Part shown: piece after piece, positions 15,148-17,523 of the stretch
How the letters are laid out: each line of letters opens with the position of its first letter
Position numbering within the stretch: position 1 is the first letter of the stretch
Assembly (NCBI GenBank): GCA_023427845.1
Contig: JAEYZX010000026.1
Span: forward strand, 1 to 17,523
Direction of reading: 5' to 3'
Length of the DNA stretch: 17,523 bases
From: Bacteroidota bacterium
GTDB lineage: Bacteria; Bacteroidota; Bacteroidia; Flavobacteriales; Flavobacteriaceae
Position numbers and translations under genes: made by a program
Notes under the pieces: generated by a model
Told to the model about the DNA's origin: nothing
Seen by the model: only the letters and a program-made list of their open reading frames with translations
Database searches by the model: none

Positions 15148-15710
15148 TTATCGGTAACTATTTTTGATATAACTTCAGGGAAATGTTCGTGCTCAAGATT
15201 GTGTATCCGCTGTGCGATTTCGTCGGGAGTAACACAGTCGTCAACATTAATCCGTGCCTGAAAAATCAAATCGCCGTTGTCGTAATGTTCATCAACATAG
15301 TGAATCGATATACCGGTTTCTGATTCATTGTTTTCAAGTACCGCACGATGAACGTTCATTCCGTACATTCCCCTTCCTCCATATTTAGGAAGTAAAGCAG
15401 GGTGCACGTTGATTATCTTGCCGCGGAAGCCGTTTATTATGTGTTGTGGGATTTTGAGCAGGAAACCTGCTAGTACGATCAGTGCGGGATTGAAAGAGCG
15501 GACTTTATTTAAAACCACATCCGACAGCAACTCGTCTTTAGTGAAAATTATGACGGGCACATTGTGATTTTTAGCCCGGTCAATTACACCTGCGTTTGGA
15601 TTGTTGGTAAAAACCGCAACCACATTTGCGACACTGCCATTATTAAAATGCGTGATGATATTTTCTGCATTGGAACCCGCCCCGGAAGCAAAGATCACAA
15701 GGTGTTTCAT
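15144..15710 (-). CDS. purN: phosphoribosylglycinamide formyltransferase
   Basis: This 188-residue GAR transformylase moves a formyl group from 10-formyl-tetrahydrofolate to glycinamide ribonucleotide, step three of purine synthesis. The phosphate-binding loop FASGAGSNAENI is at 7-18. The catalytic triad residues are Asn101 and His103 in INVHPALLPKYGG, and Asp144 in DEHYDNGDLIFQ. Length is usual for PurN (190-212). It is the first gene of the purN-rnhA pair and diverges from acpP across a 174-base spacer. I found no full promoter match in front of it; a T-rich stretch with TTTTTTTTG near 15732-15740 is a partial one. Confidence 0.96.
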   Translation of the reverse strand: MKHLVIFASGAGSNAENIITHFNNGSVANVVAVFTNNPNAGVIDRAKNHNVPVIIFTKDELLSDVVLNKVRSFNPALIVLAGFLLKIPQHIINGFRGKIINVHPALLPKYGGRGMYGMNVHRAVLENNESETGISIHYVDEHYDNGDLIFQARINVDDCVTPDEIAQRIHNLEHEHFPEVISKIVTDK

Positions 15711-15760
15711 TTGTGTCAGATTTGGTCACTGCAAAAAAAAGCATTATTAATCATATTAAA

Positions 15761-15799
15761 TAATTTAGGAAGTCATTATGAAATATATTTTCTAAATTA
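15761..15799. promoter_or_regulatory. inverted repeat in the purN-acpP divergent spacer
   Basis: TAATTTAG (15761-15768) and CTAAATTA (15792-15799) form a perfect 8-bp inverted repeat with a 23-base gap. It lies midway between the divergent genes, upstream of the acpP -33 element. It could be an operator, but the AT-rich composition makes chance pairing likely enough that I rate it low. Confidence 0.25.
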
Positions 15800-15824
15800 G
15801 TGCTCATATTTATGAACTAAAGGG

Positions 15825-15853
15825 TTGTTTTAAAAATAAGTTTTTTATTTTTG
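15825..15853 (+). promoter_or_regulatory. promoter of acpP
   Basis: TTG at 15825-15827, an 18-base spacer and TATTTTTG at 15846-15853 match the Bacteroidota consensus. The start site should fall near 15860, about 25 bases ahead of the ATG. Confidence 0.65.
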
Positions 15854-15884
15854 CCAACAAATTTAAATTTAAAAATCAAAGATT

Positions 15885-16121
15885 ATGTCAGACATTGCAT
15901 CAAGAGTAAAGGCTATTATCGTAGATAAATTAGGCGTTGACGAAAACGAAGTCGTAACAGAAGCAAGCTTCACGAATGATTTAGGGGCTGATTCATTAGA
16001 CACCGTTGAGCTTATCATGGAATTCGAAAAAGAATTCGATATCCAGATTCCAGACGACCAAGCTGAAAATATTGCTACTGTTGGCCAGGCGATTTCTTAC
16101 ATCGAAGAAGCTAAAAAATAA
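15885..16121 (+). CDS. acpP: acyl carrier protein
   Basis: This 78-residue acidic four-helix protein carries the growing fatty acid on a 4'-phosphopantetheine arm. The attachment residue is Ser37 in the invariant motif GADSLDTVEL. Length and the MSDIASRVKAIIVDKL start are typical of bacterial AcpP. It is followed 171 bases later by fabF, the usual partner. The spacer contains inverted repeats that may end or trim much of the acpP transcript before fabF. Confidence 0.98.
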   Translation: MSDIASRVKAIIVDKLGVDENEVVTEASFTNDLGADSLDTVELIMEFEKEFDIQIPDDQAENIATVGQAISYIEEAKK

Positions 16122-16131
16122 TTCATACCCG

Positions 16132-16157
16132 CACCCGTATCCTCTTGTTTACGGGTG
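16132..16157 (+). terminator. hairpin after acpP, possible attenuator or weak terminator
   Basis: CACCCGTA (16132-16139) and TACGGGTG (16150-16157) form a perfect 8-bp GC-rich stem with a 10-base loop, 11 bases after the acpP stop. The sequence after it (TAATTATTGTTAG) is T-rich, not a pure T run, so partial termination or 3'-end protection is more likely than a full stop. Confidence 0.5.
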
Positions 16158-16181
16158 TAATTATTGTTAGATTTTCATGCC

Positions 16182-16261
16182 TGATTGATTTTCAATCATC
16201 TAGATATTAATGTAATACCTGTGTCTTTTTATGGTTAACATATAAAAAAGCATAGGTATTA
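16182..16261 (+). other. two further inverted repeats in the acpP-fabF spacer
   Basis: TGATTGA/TCAATCA (16182-16188 and 16192-16198) is a short stem with a TTT loop. TAATACCT (16213-16220) pairs perfectly with AGGTATTA (16254-16261), and the inner arms CTTTTTAT and ATAAAAAAG can extend the fold with small bulges to a 49-base hairpin. It ends about 30 bases before the fabF ATG. ATTATTTG at its 3' edge is one base off the -7 consensus. Confidence 0.4.
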
Positions 16262-16292
16262 TTTGTTTAAAGTGCAATTATAAATATTATAT

Positions 16293-17523
16293 ATGGAATT
16301 AAGGCGGGTTGTTGTAACAGGATTAGGTGCTCTTACTCCTATCGGAAATAATATACAGGAATACTGGAACAGCCTTGTCAATGGTGCCAGTGGTGCCGCC
16401 CCTATTACTTATTACGATACTGAGAAACACAAAACAAAATTTGCCTGCGAAGTCAAAAACTTCAATGTCGAAGATTTTATGGACCGAAAGGAATCACGTC
16501 GACTTGATAAATTCGCGCAATATGCAATTGCGGCCAGCGATGAAGCCATCAAAGACGCCGGAATTACCGATCACAATGTCGATAAATACCGTGTTGGTGT
16601 AATATGGGGCGCCGGGATTGGTGGTCTTGAAACATTTCAGGAGGAGGTAATGTACTATGCCAAAGGTGATGGTACACCCAAATTCAACCCCTTCTTTATT
16701 CCAAAAATGATAGCCGATATCGCACCGGCGCACATTTCGATGCGCAATGGTTATATGGGTCCGAATTATACTACAGTGTCAGCGTGCGCTTCTTCTGCAA
16801 ATGCCTTAATCGATGCGTTCAACTACATCCGTTTAGGGATGTGCGACGTCATTATTTCCGGGGGCTCCGAAGCTGCGATCACTATAGCAGGCATGGGCGG
16901 ATTCAACTCGATGCACGCACTTTCAACCCGTAATGAATCACCCGAAACTGCCTCGCGACCATTCGATGCAACACGTGACGGGTTTGTTCTTGGCGAAGGC
17001 GCAGGAGCACTTGTACTCGAAGATTACGAACACGCAAAAGCGCGTGGTGCTAAAATATACTGCGAAATTGGCGGCGGTGGAATGTCGTCTGATGCGTATC
17101 ACCTTACGGCACCTCATCCGGAGGGAATAGGCGTGATCGCAGTAATGAAAAACACGCTTCGCGATGCCGGAATGAACCCCGAAGATGTCGATCACATCAA
17201 TACGCACGGAACCTCAACTCCGCTTGGCGATGTAGCAGAACTTAAAGCTATAAGCGCAGTCTTTGGCGATCACGCAAAAACAATCAACATCAACTCGACA
17301 AAATCGATGACAGGGCACCTTTTGGGAGCCGCCGGCGCCGTGGAAGCCATTGCGTCAATTTTGGCGATGGAGCACGGAATCGTACCGCCAACCATCAATC
17401 ACAATGTTGTTGACGAAAATATCGATCCGGCGTTAAACCTGACTTTGAACAAGGCGCAAAAACGCGATATTCGAGTAGCGATGAGCAACACCTTTGGTTT
17501 TGGCGGACATAATGCTTGTGTGC
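16293..17523 (+). CDS. fabF: beta-ketoacyl-ACP synthase II, 3' end cut by the window
   Basis: This enzyme condenses malonyl-ACP with acyl-ACP in fatty-acid chain elongation. The readable 410 residues begin MELRRVVVTGLGALTPIG. The catalytic triad is Cys165 (VSACASSANA), His305 (NTHGTSTPLGD) and His342 (TKSMTGHLLGAAGA, with Lys337). The gatekeeper loop NTFGFGGHN is near the end. Family length is about 412-417, so only a few C-terminal residues are missing. The start is the ATG at 16293; the leader is AT-rich with no Shine-Dalgarno site. It follows acpP on the same strand, so co-transcription with attenuation in the spacer is likely. No sign of a second ketosynthase or polyketide features. Confidence 0.97.
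   Translation, partial: MELRRVVVTGLGALTPIGNNIQEYWNSLVNGASGAAPITYYDTEKHKTKFACEVKNFNVEDFMDRKESRRLDKFAQYAIAASDEAIKDAGITDHNVDKYRVGVIWGAGIGGLETFQEEVMYYAKGDGTPKFNPFFIPKMIADIAPAHISMRNGYMGPNYTTVSACASSANALIDAFNYIRLGMCDVIISGGSEAAITIAGMGGFNSMHALSTRNESPETASRPFDATRDGFVLGEGAGALVLEDYEHAKARGAKIYCEIGGGGMSSDAYHLTAPHPEGIGVIAVMKNTLRDAGMNPEDVDHINTHGTSTPLGDVAELKAISAVFGDHAKTININSTKSMTGHLLGAAGAVEAIASILAMEHGIVPPTINHNVVDENIDPALNLTLNKAQKRDIRVAMSNTFGFGGHNACV

Noticed and set aside
16639..16652. GGAGGAGG followed by ATG inside fabF, resembling a strong ribosome site
   Set aside because: It is in-frame coding sequence (QEEVM) of fabF, and Flavobacteria hardly use Shine-Dalgarno pairing; an internal start would lose the N-terminal domain.

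Overview
The window looks like chromosomal DNA of a Flavobacterium-type member of the Bacteroidota. Three things point there. Several gene starts are preceded by the Bacteroidota promoter pattern (TTG, 18-21 bases, TAnnTTTG) and lack Shine-Dalgarno sites. The protein sequences (OprF/OmpA-like porin with TSP3 repeats, long 632-residue PurF-like enzyme, AddAB-type helicase-nucleases) are of Bacteroidota type. The grouping purN / acpP / fabF is familiar from that class. There are no rRNA or tRNA genes, no insertion sequences and no CRISPR array. Most of the window is housekeeping DNA.

Layout. Bases 1-20 are an exact match to an Illumina Nextera adapter, so the window starts at a contig end and the first gene, an alpha/beta hydrolase (+), is truncated. 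Bases 578-4300 (- strand) read as an operon: an AddB-like nuclease, then a 108-residue membrane protein, then an ABC ATPase, with overlapping ends. Upstream on the same strand are an OmpA-family porin (4363-5778), glycine C-acetyltransferase kbl (5885-7084) and the AddA-like helicase-nuclease (7111-10275, TTG start). The two halves of the presumed recombinational repair enzyme are therefore separated by two unrelated genes. A strong terminator behind ompA sits just 15 bases ahead of the addB start codon.

A divergent spacer (10276-10491) holds a compact structured element and the promoter of sodB (+, 10492-11112). Between sodB and the convergent purF-like gene lies a gene-free 525-base gap. 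It contains one terminator for each gene and, between them, a 23-bp tandem repeat of about nine units.

Bases 11638-15710 (- strand) carry a purine-flavoured group: purN and rnhA (ATGA overlap), a PfkB-family sugar or nucleoside kinase with its own promoter and terminator, and a long PurF-family amidophosphoribosyltransferase with an altered oxyanion-hole motif. Divergent from purN run acpP and fabF (+), the core of fatty-acid elongation; fabF is cut by the window end about seven residues short.

No clear undescribed multi-gene system is present. The best leads are the minimal ABC pair, the insulated GCGAAGC-bearing tandem repeat, the structured spacer element ahead of sodB/addA, the terminator that gates addB, and the divergent PurF paralogue.
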